Counted from the first letter of the stretch, positions 47,471-61,372 are shown. The stretch: 64,000 nt of DNA from Macrobrachium rosenbergii (GCF_040412425.1 NC_089742.1:71845006-71909005); one strand, 5' to 3'. Numbers and translations: made by a program. Notes: generated from the sequence alone by a model not told the origin.

Positions 47471-50270
47471 ATGGTTGCACATAATTAATTGTAAACTTGT
47501 TTTGAAAATCAGCCCCACGGAACCATACAAATGAACTATTAAATGGACATATTCTAGTTTAGCATACCAGCACTTTTTATGGTCTTTTTTATCATATAAA
47601 TAAATCCCTACATATAAATAAATTCCTAAATTTGGTAACTCTGAAAAATAAAAAATATTAAGATAATTCACACTTTGTATTTATACAAATCTGAATTTTT
47701 TTTATTGGATATAGTGTACCTTCATAAAAACTGTTTTGATCACTGAAGTTTGTTAACAAGGTAGTTAACTAGAGGCAGCTGAGTGAGGGGATGAGAGTAC
47801 CATCCTCTCACTCAATTATCAACATTCACTTTTTCTTATAGTGACACGGACAAGTGCAAATCATCTTCAAAATCTGCCAATAACCTTCATTTTTTTATGA
47901 AGCCTCTCTCCTTAGGTTGGTGGTTTTGTCCACAGAACAAGATTGGTAATCTTCCTCCTACCTAAAATTGTTAGTTTCCCAGTCACATATATGAGCAAGG
48001 AAAGGATGAATCCTGTAACCTGTACAAACTAGCATATGTGATGCTGAGGTTGACAGAGTCCCATGCAAAATCTGACTTATTTGTAGCCTAGCTCTAGGAA
48101 GAATAAGGAAGCTGGTCCTCCCATTTTTAAAGCAATGGAGTGCCAGCTCAAGAGGTAGCAATATTATAATTAGACCCAAGATAACAGTTTTACTGGCCCC
48201 CATGTTAAAATAGCAATTGATGGAGTCACATCTACAAACTATGGTTAAAGATAGGATGTAAACGACCGCTGGGCTATTGGACAGAAGAAAGAGGGAAGGA
48301 GAACCAGTCACCCTTCATTAGTCTAACCTTATGCCACCCATGAACTTACACAAGATGCTTTTCTGTTCTAAAGAACTTGAGGGCCTGCCACATGGTTCAT
48401 ACAATCAGGTGAGATTTTGGAGCACTAGGGACACACATCAGTCTAGGTCTGAGTCTGGGTGGACAAGGCTAGCCAATGCACAGCAAAGCTGAAGCAGGGA
48501 AGGCCATGCCCTTCAGAAGGAAACTTATCTTAGCAGAGGCAAATGAAGTCCACAATCTGTGAAGTGTAGTGGCATCGACAAGAGGGATAACTCTCGAGTG
48601 ACCAACAAATGAAGATGGTCCCTACCTCCTTTCTAGTTTACATATCACAATGGTTATGTTGCTGCTTATCATCACCACTGAATGGCCTATCAACTGAATG
48701 GCCTATCAACTGATCTGTAAATGTTTGTAGTGCCAAAGGTGCCCCTCACAATACCAAAACATTGATGCGCAGGTGAAAGTTGTCTCTCATCCACAAACCC
48801 CTAAATTAAGGGGCTGTCCAGGTATGCTGCTCACCCATCCTAGAATGTAACCCATAAACAGAAGCATCTCCATGGTGGGAATTTTGACGAAACCCCCAGG
48901 AGTTCCTCTCACCTACCCAATAGGCAAAATCATCCTTCACCAACTGCCTGGGGCCTCAGGAGTGTTGGAGGTGACCAGTTGCTTTAACCAATGACATCTC
49001 TCTAAACTTGCTGCACTTTCAAGCTTTTGATGCTACCAAGTCAACCAGTATGCCCAATAATACTTCATCTGCTGCTTGCATTTTGGTATGACTTCTCTCA
49101 GCTTATAACAATTCCATGAATGTCAATAAAATTTCTAGAAGGAGAATTAGCTGTCATCCCTCTAACAAGGAGAGAGCTATTCCAAATTTTAAATGAGCAC
49201 TCATGATAAAGTCCAGCAGCAGTGGAGATGTCTTAACAGGAATGCAGCACAGGAGGAGCAAATACTGACAGTCAAATGAGTGGGTAATACCTCCAACCCC
49301 CCTCACTTACCTGCCACTAAGTAACTATCTTGATCCCAAGTTCAACAACTGAACCAGCTTCACTAGAGGTATATCCATAAAATAGATGAAGATTTGTATC
49401 CTTGTCAAGGCAATCAATAATTATGAGTATACAGGAAACTATCAAATGTACCATAAGCTAACAACCAAAGATGGTATGAAACAAATAAAAAACAAAGTTA
49501 TTTTATTTCACAGTATACCACCTACTATTATTTTAAATACATCTTTCCCACCAACCTGAGACAGGATGAGGTCAAAATTACGATCTACACTGACTGCTTT
49601 AGATATGATTATTTACCTTTCACTTTGTGGCATATATTCTTTTTTATGGATGGGAAAGCTGTGGAATGGGCAGCTAAAAAGATATTTTATTACTGATATT
49701 GTTTTGTGATAAATACACAAAGTAATAAATGAAGAAAATACTTTGCATTAAAGGCTTTCTTCCCATGGAGTTCGGAAGTATATTTTTACCATGCTTCTTA
49801 TTCAATGTGAAATTCCATATTGCAGTTAGTCATGTTTATCACTAGTATGAGGCTTAGTATTTTTTTGTCATATTCATCACTTCAAGATGAGGTCAGAAAT
49901 ATGTTTTTAACCCCCTGGCCAGTTCCATAACCTCTTTCTGTTGTTATTTTTCATTAAACACATCCAACCCTGTAAATGGAAAACTTGGCATAAAAACATC
50001 AGTGATAATAACTAGTTAAGACCACTGAGCTTAAAACAAGTTCTGAGATTATTCTACTTCATGAATTTTGAGACTGTCTTTAATAAATTTTTTAAAACTT
50101 TTATACTTTTAGAGTACCAGGTGCAAACCCTTAAATGCTGAGTACATTTACATATAAGCACTCGATGCCAATGATTACATTATAAATATATATTATGTAC
50201 CATAAGCAACCAAAATCAGATATCGATGTTTTTTTTTATTATACACGTTACCAGTAATAATGACAATATA
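47471..50270. other. Intron sequence with old repeat traces
   Basis: A small tandem duplication, ACTGAATGGCCTATCA twice, lies at about 48679-48713. A weak copy of the retroposon tail (TTAAGACCACTGAGCTTAAA) lies at 50012-50035. The segment 48240-49330 is GC-richer and may be an old coding relic, but no motif could be read. Confidence 0.4.
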
Positions 50271-51533
50271 TGATACCGTATATACTCATGTAATGTACGA
50301 TCTCACGTATCGAGCAACCCCCAAATTTTCACCCTGAAAAAAATAACTTTATCTTTATCTCATGTATCATGCGAGTTCCATTTTTTGAGAGACCAAAATA
50401 CAATAGACTAACCTCTTTTCCTCCATCTCATCTAGGTAAATAAGTTAAAAAAGTGAGAGAATAATAAAAGTACTGTTCGTAACGTTATACTCACTGCGTA
50501 AACATGTACACTCATAAACAACTGAACGAGAAACAGCTGTTTTGCTATGAACAACTGAATCTGATAACAACTACTGTTTTGCTTGCATTTCAACCACAGT
50601 AAAAAATTACCGTAGTTATAGTACAGATGACGTTAAGTAGAACAGGACTGATATATTTTTACATTATACCTTTACTGGCTACGGAGAAAAGATCGGCAAG
50701 GAAACATACTACTAAATTTAAGCTGCAAGTTGTAGCTGAAGCTGAGAAAACAATATTCAAACTGCTAATGACTATAAATTATCGTGCATCAGCAACATTG
50801 ATGAATAAAATTGGAGAAAAAGTATTTTAATCAAAACTAATGGGCATGAAAGAACACATTTTACTGTCATTTTCACACCGATAAAAGATAAATAAGTAAA
50901 GCTCGTATTATGATGAAATTAAGAGTAAAAACATGCCCCCAATGCCATCTATTAATGTAAAAATTAACTCATTTTAGTTCACAACGAGACGTATTTGTCT
51001 TATTTCGACTTAAAAACATTTCATATCTCGAAAAATAACCTTGTCCCATATAAACAGAGTATCTACAGATTCATTAACTCAGAGCAAGAAAATCGCTCTG
51101 AATCGAGTCAATTACGGCAAAATACTTACCTCATACTCACCCTCACTTGATTTCCAAACCAAAACATTGATCACTATGTTTTTATTGTATAATACAATAG
51201 TAATATGAGAACACATACAATATTATTGGATACAGTCAAGTAAAGGATAACTTTTAAATCGATCCATGGAAAAGTTGTATATTTGTTATGTTTGTATTTT
51301 ATAATACAGTAATACCTTGAACTTGCACGATTCGAGTTGCACGAATTCACAGACACACGAAATTTTCATTAGAACCTAATTAATGGTCATACACGAGTTT
51401 TTCACAGACACACGAACATTTGCGAACACTGAGAAACCCAGCAAAAGTGTTTGTTTAATTTTTTTATGTAATTTATAAGTTTTCAAGCTTTTATGTGTAA
51501 ATTAAATAACATTAAATATTATTAAAAGTAATA

Positions 51534-51763
51534 ATCTCTCTCTCTCTCTCTCTCTCTTCTAGTGAGATGAATTTTTCTAGTGAGATGAATTTTTATGGTA
51601 CATGTATACGGGTATGTTTATTTGTATGATAAATAAACTTTTTACCTAATAATAAGTACTAATTTTCAAATAATAATAATAATAATAATATAATAATAAT
51701 AATAATAATATAATAATAACAATAATAATAATAATAACAATAATAATAATAATAATAATAAAA
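51534..51763. repeat. (CT)n and (AAT)n microsatellites
   Basis: (CT)n at 51534-51557 and (AAT)n with interruptions at 51671-51763. Confidence 0.95.
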
Positions 51764-51913
51764 CTGTAATTACAAAATTTGTATTATTTTGAACAAACAA
51801 ATTCTTCCATCATCTTTTGTAAGAAGGAGGTGAAGGCAAAAGCTGTCCAACATGTCATTTAACATGACAAGAAGGGGAGTGTTGCTAATCGGTGGTAAAA
51901 TTTTGTCTTGTAA

Positions 51914-51958
51914 GTGTGTGTGTGTGTGTGTGTGTCCTGTGTGTGTGTGTGTGTGTGT
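51914..51958. repeat. (GT)n microsatellite
   Basis: GT dinucleotides interrupted once by CC. Confidence 0.95.
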
Positions 51959-51990
51959 AAAAAAATTCACTCTCTTAAGTAAGGACAACT

Positions 51991-51991
<1 letters not shown>

Positions 51992-52080
<89 letters not shown>
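51992..52080. repeat. (CT)n microsatellite
   Basis: An uninterrupted CT tract of about 88 bases. It generates spurious Ser-Leu and Glu-Arg open frames. Confidence 0.98.
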
Positions 52081-52083
<3 letters not shown>

Positions 52084-52532
52084 TGAAGTCAGCCAACCTA
52101 CGTATTACAGCACTAGTTTCTCTATATGTCTTTAACTGTACAGTAGATAATTTTGAATTGATCTAATTTTACCTGTACCCTTTACAAACTGCAAATGTGT
52201 TGTTCTAAAACACAGAGACATAGAGCATTTCAGAACATAGAGCATTTCAGAACAAAGAGAAAGTGACAGAATAAAGGAGTTTTTTAAAACGGGGTTGAGG
52301 AGACTTCTAAAAATAGATCGACGGAATGGGGGAGAGAGTCACACCATTTATTTCTTTCTTTAAGGGTAATGTATTAAGCTAACTTTAAATGAAAATACAG
52401 TAACTTTAATTTCATTTAATAGTTGGTTTAATACTGAATTTCCATCTTTTGATATCTAACGTAAGAATAACTCTCTCTCTCTCTCTCCGTAATAATTCAT
52501 AAATAATATAACTTGATATTTCAGTGGGACAA

Positions 52533-52533
<1 letters not shown>

Positions 52534-52618
<85 letters not shown>
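52534..52618. repeat. (CT)n microsatellite
   Basis: An uninterrupted CT tract of about 84 bases preceding the second copy of the duplicated unit. A short (GA)n lies at about 52886-52902. Confidence 0.98.
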
Positions 52619-52621
<3 letters not shown>

Positions 52622-53300
52622 TTTTTACAACTTATTAATTCTCTGTACAGTAGATAGTTTAAATTGATCTAATTTGACCTGTATCGTCTACGAAGTGTAA
52701 ATACGCTAGTGTTGCAAATACGTTCTAAAACATAGAGACATAATAACTAAGAGTTGTATTAGTCAAAATATAAAACACTGTTTGTTCATGAAAAAGCATT
52801 TCAGAACAAAGAGAAAGAGACGCAGGATAAAGAAATTGTTAAAAAGAGGTTCAGACATTTCTAAAAATAGATCGATTTGAAGGGGAGAGAGAGAGAGAGA
52901 GAAATTCTCTTCCAAATCTCAGTTTTTATGTCAACCATTTATTTCTCTTTTTTAAGGGTAATGTATTAAGTTAACTTTTAAATTAAATTCAGTAACTTTA
53001 ATTTCATTTCAAAGTTAACTTGATAATTTGGGAGAACGATTAGGGTCATATTTAGTGTTTAAACTTGAGAAATAAGCATTTATTAGCATTTCTAGAGACC
53101 ATGCCAAACTTATGCGAAAATTCACCCTGCGCGAGGGGTTCTGGAACCTAACCTCGCTTGCGTTCGAAGTATGACTGTACGATACAAATACGTGAATGTT
53201 ACATACGTTAATTTTATATCTCGTGTATGATGCAACCCCTTAAAATTAGCTTCAAAATTGGGTCTTCAAAATTCACATGATACGTGAGTATATACAGTAT

Positions 53301-54250
53301 ATGTTTTAATCACTTGTAATTTGTTACCAGTGGGTAAATTACCTACATATCTTTTACCATGTATTCAAAATGAAAGTTTTATTACACTCAACCAGCCCAA
53401 CAGAGGTAGATGAGCCTGTCTAATGTTTTTTTTTTTTTTTGCTTATTTTACTAAATTATATGATTTTTCATTGCCTCCAATTCTTATTCATTGTGACATC
53501 TAACATAACATCACACAAATTCTCTGAGGCTTGCATTTGGTTAAAGAATTCTGCATTTGCCATAAAGAAGTCTTGTTTAGATTATAACTTTAAAAATTCT
53601 GATGTAGTTCTTGAATCAATATGCAGTACCGTATACATTACAAACTTCTAAGGTGAGCAATCTTAGATAACATCAAAGGCTGACTGTATTGGCAGAAATA
53701 CAGCAGCTTACACTGAAACATGTTCAGATAATGCAGGTAATGAAAAGTATATTTTAACTCAATAATTAAATTCATGATTTCATCCATTTCCACAATACAC
53801 CATGTTCTTGGATGTCACCACAGGAACACCAAAACTCATTTACAGCCAACTTTTCTCCAGATCTGCAATTCTTGGGTGTACACCATTCACTACTGACAAA
53901 AATTTAGCCTATCATTTGGATTTTTTTTATAACCTTTGCATTTCTGATGATGCCAAATGGCATTTTCCATAAAAAATTATCCTTAAATACATTGATACTG
54001 GTTAGCACTGGCATGATATTTGGAGAATGCAGGGGTAGATGGATTAACCCTTTTCCCCTCTTGTGCAAATAGGAACTGTTCCAAGAGATCAAATCAAAAC
54101 TGAAAATAAAAAAAATGCCAGTTTTTCTTTCATCTCTTAAAATGCAAAAATTGACACCAATAAGACAAATGTTACTGGAAAGTAAATTTATATTTCTTCA
54201 CAGTGCAAAAACCCTGCATGAACCTCTAATATATTTTTAGAAAATGTCAA
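53301..54250. other. Intron sequence, no feature recognised
   Basis: AT-rich. The frames at 53439-53651 and 53904-54092 have no motif. Confidence 0.5.
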
Positions 54251-54385
54251 ATTTTTTAAGTAATTTGTATTTTTCCTAACATACAAGCCTGACGTCTTTA
54301 TATATGGGATTAACTTTCAGAGAGCTGGAAATCTGGCCGTTAAACTTTTGCAAGGTGGTTATGGTAATAGCTACCTATGGTAGGG

Positions 54386-54625
54386 TCGCTAGGCCCAAGT
54401 TCGAGTCTCCGGCCAGCTAATGAAAAAGTAGAGGAATTTATATCTGGTGATAGAAATTCATTTCTCACTATAATGTGGTTTGGATTCCACAATAAGCTGT
54501 AGGTCCCATTGCTAGGTAACCAATTGGTTCTTAGCCACATAAAATAAGTCTAATCCTTCGGGCCAGCCCTAGGAGAGCTGTTAATCAGCTCAGTGGTCTG
54601 GTAAAACTAAGGTATACTTAACTTA
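54386..54625 (+). mobile_element. tRNA-derived SINE
   Basis: Flanked by a perfect 13-bp target duplication ACCTATGGTAGGG (54373-54385 and 54626-54638). It starts inside a tRNA-like part with a B-box AGTTCGAGTCTCC and has a central body (TTCTTAGCCACATAAAATAA). It ends with a tail GCCAGCCCTAGGAGAGCTG ... CAGTGGTCTGGTAAAACTAA resembling the 3' ends at 4651, 10391 and 13905. The A-box half is missing, so it is 5' truncated. It inserted into the terminal repeat of the DIRS-type element and is younger than it. Confidence 0.85.
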
Positions 54626-56535
54626 ACCTATGGTAGGGGAGGAAGTCCTGCCCACCAAGTTGGTGTGCATTCAATTCTACGCAGTTTACCTTTTGGCCCA
54701 GCTAACAGAATGAGGGGTGGTAAGAGGTGGGCCATTTATGTAAAGACCTCAGGTTTGTATGTTGGGAAAAATACAATTTACTTAAAAAGTTTGTCCCTTG
54801 TTTCTACACAAAAACAAATCCTTGGTCTTTACATATGGGAGACTTACTTTTGGAGGGAGGATTCTAAGTGCTGTATCTCTGAACTGACTGTAGTTTGGCT
54901 CACCTGGGTACTCTCTTCCTAGTCATAAAAGAGCAAAGGAAGGAGACCATACCTCTGATCTACTGAAGAAGAGACATGTTCAATCATCAGACTTCTGAGA
55001 ATTTCGAATTAAAGGAATATAATATCCTTGATTTGAAAAGGTTTGGATCAACCAGAGTGTCGGAGACTATAAAGCTAAGAATAACCAACTAGTTTGCTCA
55101 TGGTCAGTCCCTCTCCACCCTTGCTAGAGAGAAGGAAGGATTTGCATCTACTAATCCAAATAGAGCTAGATTATAGATAGGATACTCAGTCATCTAGATC
55201 ACCTGCACACACGCCCGTCCAGCATGTGACGGCTCGTTCACTGTTCATCTGCCCATCGGAAAGGAAGGAAGACAGGAGAAAGGGAGGAGGCCAGTCCCAC
55301 ACACACACACACACACACACCTTCTTCTTGCAGCTGCACACCTTAGGCAAGATGCAACCTGTTCCTTAAGAGTTGGGTGAACTACATGACTTGTTGAGCA
55401 TCCACCATAGGATCCAAGAAAAAGGAGTTCAAGGACCTATGGGCAATGTCCCAAGGTAAAGGGAGATGAATGTGGTCTACACGATTACCTTCCATCCTAG
55501 TGCTCGACTGACAGGTTCTTCCTGAATGCGATGGATAGACTGATGCCCCTGGCCTCGAAAGATCTGGACCAAAACGTACAGATGTCCACCAGAAAGTTGC
55601 GAGGTACCCTTGTTTGAACATCTCACTAGTCAGAGAAATGACAATTTGGACACCGTTTCTCGGCCAACTCAAAGCTAACAAACAAGTCGTTGGCATTAGG
55701 CTGAAAGTCTAGTCTTTACGGAGGTTAACATAGATGTCATACTGTCATTGGGACCACAAGAAAGATCCATCTCACTGATCACCTTCAAAACATGTGGAAT
55801 GGCAAAAGGTGTAAGCTTCCAGATGTAAATGGATACCAGAAATGTCTTGCTTTAATCAAGGGTGCGAGAAGTCAGAACAGAACAGCGCCAACTTCAGTAA
55901 GTCGAGAAAAGAAGGACCATAATCAATCTTCTTCAGAGGTTGAACATATTTCCAGAAGTCAAGGTGCCAAGATCAACTGCCCCTTGTCTCCTGACTTCAG
56001 CAAATGAATTGTTGTAATTACATGAACCTTGCTAGGGATGTCTGTTGGCCACTGTACTGAGTGTTCGTCCATCTACTATTGTACATGCACTGCAACAGAC
56101 TAGATGAAAGGACACTAGGACCTTTTGTTGACCATGGCACTACTGTGGATCTTGAGACTCTTGAAATATTAAAAAGAATAAAAAATCTCTGGAGGAGGAT
56201 AATGTAACCATGGCACTACCTTAGTGTCGTTGCTATCAAAGGAGTGCCTATTTGGACCCTGAGACTCCTGAAACTGTCTTAAGATCCACATAACATTCTC
56301 TCCCTCTCGGGTTGTAGATCAACTGGTAATTGCAGCGGCAACAGCTGTTGCTTACATCTCCCACTCCTCACAGGGGGAGTGTAACTGCATCAAGTCAAAA
56401 GAAATGGAGCTCCCAGACACCACTTCTTGACTGCATAGGGACCAAAAGCAAGTTGTCAGAACTTAGTCTGGAGGTGCTGTTGATCTCTTGATGAATCAGG
56501 CAGAACAACGGGAAGTTGTAAGCCCAAGATTTGAA

Positions 56536-56610
56536 TCTTGGATGCAAAAGATGTCTCCTAGGCATCAACAGCATCTAAAGTTTCTAGGAGGTCACTTATC
56601 CAAGTACTGA
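56536..56610 (-). pseudogene. 5S rRNA-derived partial sequence
   Basis: The minus strand reads AGTCAGTACTTGGATAAGTG, then ACCTCCTAG and GATGCTGTTGATGCC, matching the 3' half of eukaryotic 5S rRNA (box C region GGTTAGTACTTGGATGGGTG and the 3' stem). The 5' half is absent. Confidence 0.6.
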
Positions 56611-56641
56611 CTAGTCACATATTTCTAACCATGGATGCAAC

Positions 56642-56757
56642 GTCAACAGAATCCAGTGCTCCAGGAGGTTATCTATCTAAGTACTGACCTGACCCAGTTA
56701 TGCTAACTTCGCTGATCAGACGAGAAGTAATATTTTCAATGTGGCATGGTCGATGGC
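56642..56757 (-). pseudogene. 5S rRNA-derived sequence
   Basis: The minus strand begins GCCATCGACCATGCCAC, continues TTCTCGTCTGATCAGCGAAG, then TTAGCATAACTGGGTC and AGTACTTAGATAGATAACCT, and ends near CTGTTGACG. This follows arthropod 5S rRNA from end to end (GCCAACGACCATACCAC, TTCTCGTCCGATCACCGAA, AGTACTTAGATGGGGGACC). Many substitutions fall in box A and the stems, so it is not a working gene. It lies about 110 bases inside the right edge of the DIRS-type element. A 5S pseudogene or a 5S-headed SINE are both possible. Confidence 0.7.
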
Positions 56758-56925
56758 TGTTATGGCCAAAGTCCTTAGAGACAGAGCTGAATAGTAACAG
56801 CTTCAGAGTGTCAAGATTGAAGGACTGACTGACTGTCTTTCTAGATCGCTCGCTGAAATTTAATCCCATATGTAAAGACCGAGGGTTTGTATTTGTGTAG
56901 GAACAATTTTTATTCACAAAAAGTA

Positions 56926-59512
56926 AAGATATTTCTGTTTCCAGCTAAGTTCACCACATCATTCTGACTATATAACTGAGTTGTTTTACATGTTCAAAGA
57001 TATTAACATAAACTAAAATTCTCTGATTTCAAAATGATACCAAAATTAAAGCTCCATCATCATAAACAAATTCAGAGAGCAGTATATGAATATGATCTCT
57101 AAGTACATAAGCAGTAAGCCACAACACAGGTTTTACCAAAGACAAGTTTAAGACAAGTTTTGGAACCAGCCACACAAAAATCTTAAAAGGGGTTAAAATG
57201 TAAGGGAGACATTGGCTACATAAACTTTCATCTATGGCTACATTCTCTCCATCAACCCTATTTGATGGTAAAAAGAAATTTATGAAAATCCATTTCTGAT
57301 ATAGCTGATAGTAAAAAGAAATTTATGAAAATGCATTTCTGATATAGCAAGTCTAAAAGAACTAAAGTTCACTATAAAATTTTACAATTCTGGAAAAACT
57401 TTAAGAAAAAATTTACCAAGGCTTTAAAATTAAACTGGATTTCTTTTGAACAAGTTCCAATTGCAAAAGAATCTATAGTCAAAATTCCAATAATACATAT
57501 GCTTATGATTTTAAGGAAAAATAAAAAAGATATTTCCTAAAAAAATTAACTCTTAGTAAAAATCAGTGCAACCTATCAATACCAAAATATACATAAATAC
57601 ATAAAATCACATAGTAATTTAAAAATGTGACTGTTTAACATGGAACCTGAAAGAAAAAAATCTGAAATAGTTTAAGAAAAGATCAAGCTTAAAAAAAAAA
57701 TCTAAAACAGTTTAAGAAAAGATCAAGCTTGGTAAACAAATATCAGCAAAAGCAACATACATTAAAAAATTTACATGTATTATGTCATCCTTCCAATCAT
57801 GCACCGAATACCCCTCCAAGAGGCAGAGAAATGTGATCGACTGTATGGAAAATGCTAGTGAAATTACACAGCTTTTTGTGCGCTACTGTACCACACTGTG
57901 GATGGTGAACAACCAGACATACCAACCAAAGGAAAAAGTTGCTGTGAACTAATTCAACCTCAGGTAAATTGAAAAGCCTTGTCAAAAGATGTGAACACTG
58001 AACATCAAAAATAACTGTCACATATTGTACCACTACCCTGTCTACTGCCAGGACTTGCGATCAATACATTCAGCAACATTATCCACTAAATGAAGAGTAT
58101 CAAATAAATGAGTGAAATATATTAATTCATTATACATATTTCAATGAAAGATTCTTTTTTTTTTTTTTAACCACACTTATCCACAAATCTTGTTTAACAA
58201 ATAAGGTCTTGGCAGATATCATTACCTGACCCTTGTATGCAAGACCTTAACATGCTTTTCAAGGCACCTGACATTATGTTTATGATAAAATTCTGAGGGT
58301 CCTAAAAGTTTTATTACGGTGGTCAAATAAGACACCCAAGTCATACTTATAGACTCTCCTTGGCTGATCCAGAAGGTTTCCTCTTAACTAAGTAGAATAG
58401 CCATATGGGAAGATAATGAATTAAAGTGATATTCACAACAAGAGCTATGGGAGATGGGAATGGGGGAAGGAGGATCTTGAAGAATCTTCATTCCTTAAAT
58501 GGTAAAGACGACAAAAAGGGAATAACAAACTTTACGTAGTTGAATCTATTCCTAGGTAAGGGACAAACTACCCATGCATGCTGAGTGACAGTTATTGACT
58601 TTAAAAAAATAGCAAACCTTTACACTTTCACAAAAGATTTTCTGCCACTGATCCAACATTTACAGGGTAATAAAAAAAAGTAGAGAGGGGACTAATTGTA
58701 AATCCTTTGAGACAAACTTCAAGAACCACAGTTTTTTTACAGACCAAATGCTTAGTCTGTGGACAGACCAGTAGTTTTGGCAGCAGTAATTATGGTTCAA
58801 TTAAGCAAGTAAGTAGTGGTAGGAAGAACAAGAAAACTATTACACACAGTAGTTACTAAATGTTACAGGCCATGCACACAAAAATAAGTTACTAACACTA
58901 AACATTAATTCCAACAACAGTGATAAACAGAAAACAGTACTAGGTCACAATACCAAGGAGAAAATGAGAATACGTCAACTACAATGATATGGCTGCTCAT
59001 GCTATTTTGACTGCATTCAAACCCAACTTCCAAAACACATTTTTTCTACATTTTTTACTATATCACACAATAGGATATCCTTTCCAAGAGACCAAACTTT
59101 ATATTATATTACTAATTTAAAATAAGCTGCAGATGATTTACAAATACACATGCACTAATACACTATGAAACTTCCAACTGAAATTTCTAGAATAAAGTTT
59201 CCAAAGCTTATGAAAATCTATATTCTAATCATATGCTGCACCTTGTCTTCAATATAAAGTAGCTCAAAAACTATTAAGCAAAACATGAACACAAAACACA
59301 GACTATTGTGAAACTCCAGATCCTCTTGCTATTCAATCATTTTTTACTATTCTAGATTAGTTATAAGGATAAACAAGACAGAAACTACCACACTCTGCTG
59401 GGAAGTACATGCTTTCCCAAATAGCACCAAAAGCTAATATCTATACCCCTTACTTAGAACCAATTGTATACATCGTGAATAATCACAAGTACAATAAACT
59501 TTGGGGGCAGAC
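56926..59512. other. Intron sequence, no feature recognised
   Basis: AT-rich. Short local duplications (TTTATGAAAATCCATTTCTG near 57280 and its repeat near 57330; TTTAAGAAAAGATCAAGCTT near 57670 and 57710). No coding signal or element ends. Confidence 0.5.
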
Positions 59513-59654
59513 CTGGTCTGATGCATAGCCGTTGTATGACTCTTCAATCCTGCGGCTGTACGGCATTCACACCCACACACCTCACAGACGAAGCGGCCAC
59601 GTTCGCTACCCGAGTCGTGCAGCACAACGCCACCTTGTTGGGGGGAAACCTCAC
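59513..59654 (-). CDS. C2H2 zinc-finger protein, exon 1 of those in the window
   Basis: A 142-nt exon with acceptor CTGCCCCCCCATAG before 59654 and donor ACCAG|GTCTGC after 59513. It enters in phase 1 and leaves in phase 2. One finger, CEVCGCECRTAAGLKS then HTTAMH, ends in a short linker HQT that joins R-FKCHYC of exon 2, restoring a normal inter-finger spacing. It is much more GC-rich (GGCGTTGTGCTGCACGACTC) than the other exons. The donor is weak at +3, and an alternative read-through end exists, so alternative splicing is possible. Upstream exons and the start codon lie outside the window. Confidence 0.75.

Positions 59655-61372
<1,718 letters not shown>

Larger units (their letters stand above)
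51305..53179. mobile_element. Nested TIR element rich in (CT)n arrays
   Basis: The left end TACAGTAATACCTTGAAC and the right end TTCGAAGTATGACTGTA are imperfect inverses with TA at both borders, a pogo/Tigger-like format. The interior holds a unit of about 400 bases present twice (about 52096-52470 and 52627-53035). Landmarks are GCATTTCAGAACAAAGAGAA, CTAAAAATAGATCGA and AAGGGTAATGTATTAAG, and each copy follows a long (CT)n array. Confidence 0.55.
50275..53300. mobile_element. TIR element with decayed DNA-binding ORF
   Basis: The outer ends are inverted: CCGTATATACTCATGTAATG on the left and CATGATACGTGAGTATATAC on the right. A plus-strand frame inside (50627-50830) reads ARKHTTKFKLQVVAEAEKT, which resembles the N-terminal helix-turn-helix of pogo/Tigger-type transposases (RKSYxxxFKLxVVxxAEE pattern). 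No catalytic core is seen. The element has been enlarged by a second insertion at 51305-53179. Confidence 0.55.
54251..56915 (-). mobile_element. Non-autonomous DIRS-type element
   Basis: Edges: left 54251-54308, right 56867-56915. The inverted terminal repeat match extends inward: GTCTTTATATATGGGATTAA on the left against the reverse complement of TTAATCCCATATGTAAAGAC on the right. An internal region at 54738-54840 has two adjacent halves: 54738-54793 complements the left edge, and 54798-54840 complements the right edge. That is the DIRS terminal/internal repeat design also seen at 33.6-41.8 kb. The interior (2 kb) lacks RT and recombinase. A minus-strand frame at 55382-55696 (LALSWPRNGVQIVISL) is unassigned. 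A (CA)n lies at about 55297-55320. Confidence 0.65.

Noticed and set aside
51770..52166. Open frames with long Glu-Arg or Ser-Leu runs
   Set aside because: They read through the (CT)n microsatellite; no protein motif outside it.
54386..54625. A tRNA gene suggested by a B-box-like motif
   Set aside because: No cloverleaf or A-box half; the segment has a SINE body, a LINE-like tail and target duplications.
56642..56757. A functional 5S rRNA gene
   Set aside because: Too many substitutions in the internal promoter and stems, and a broken partner copy beside it.
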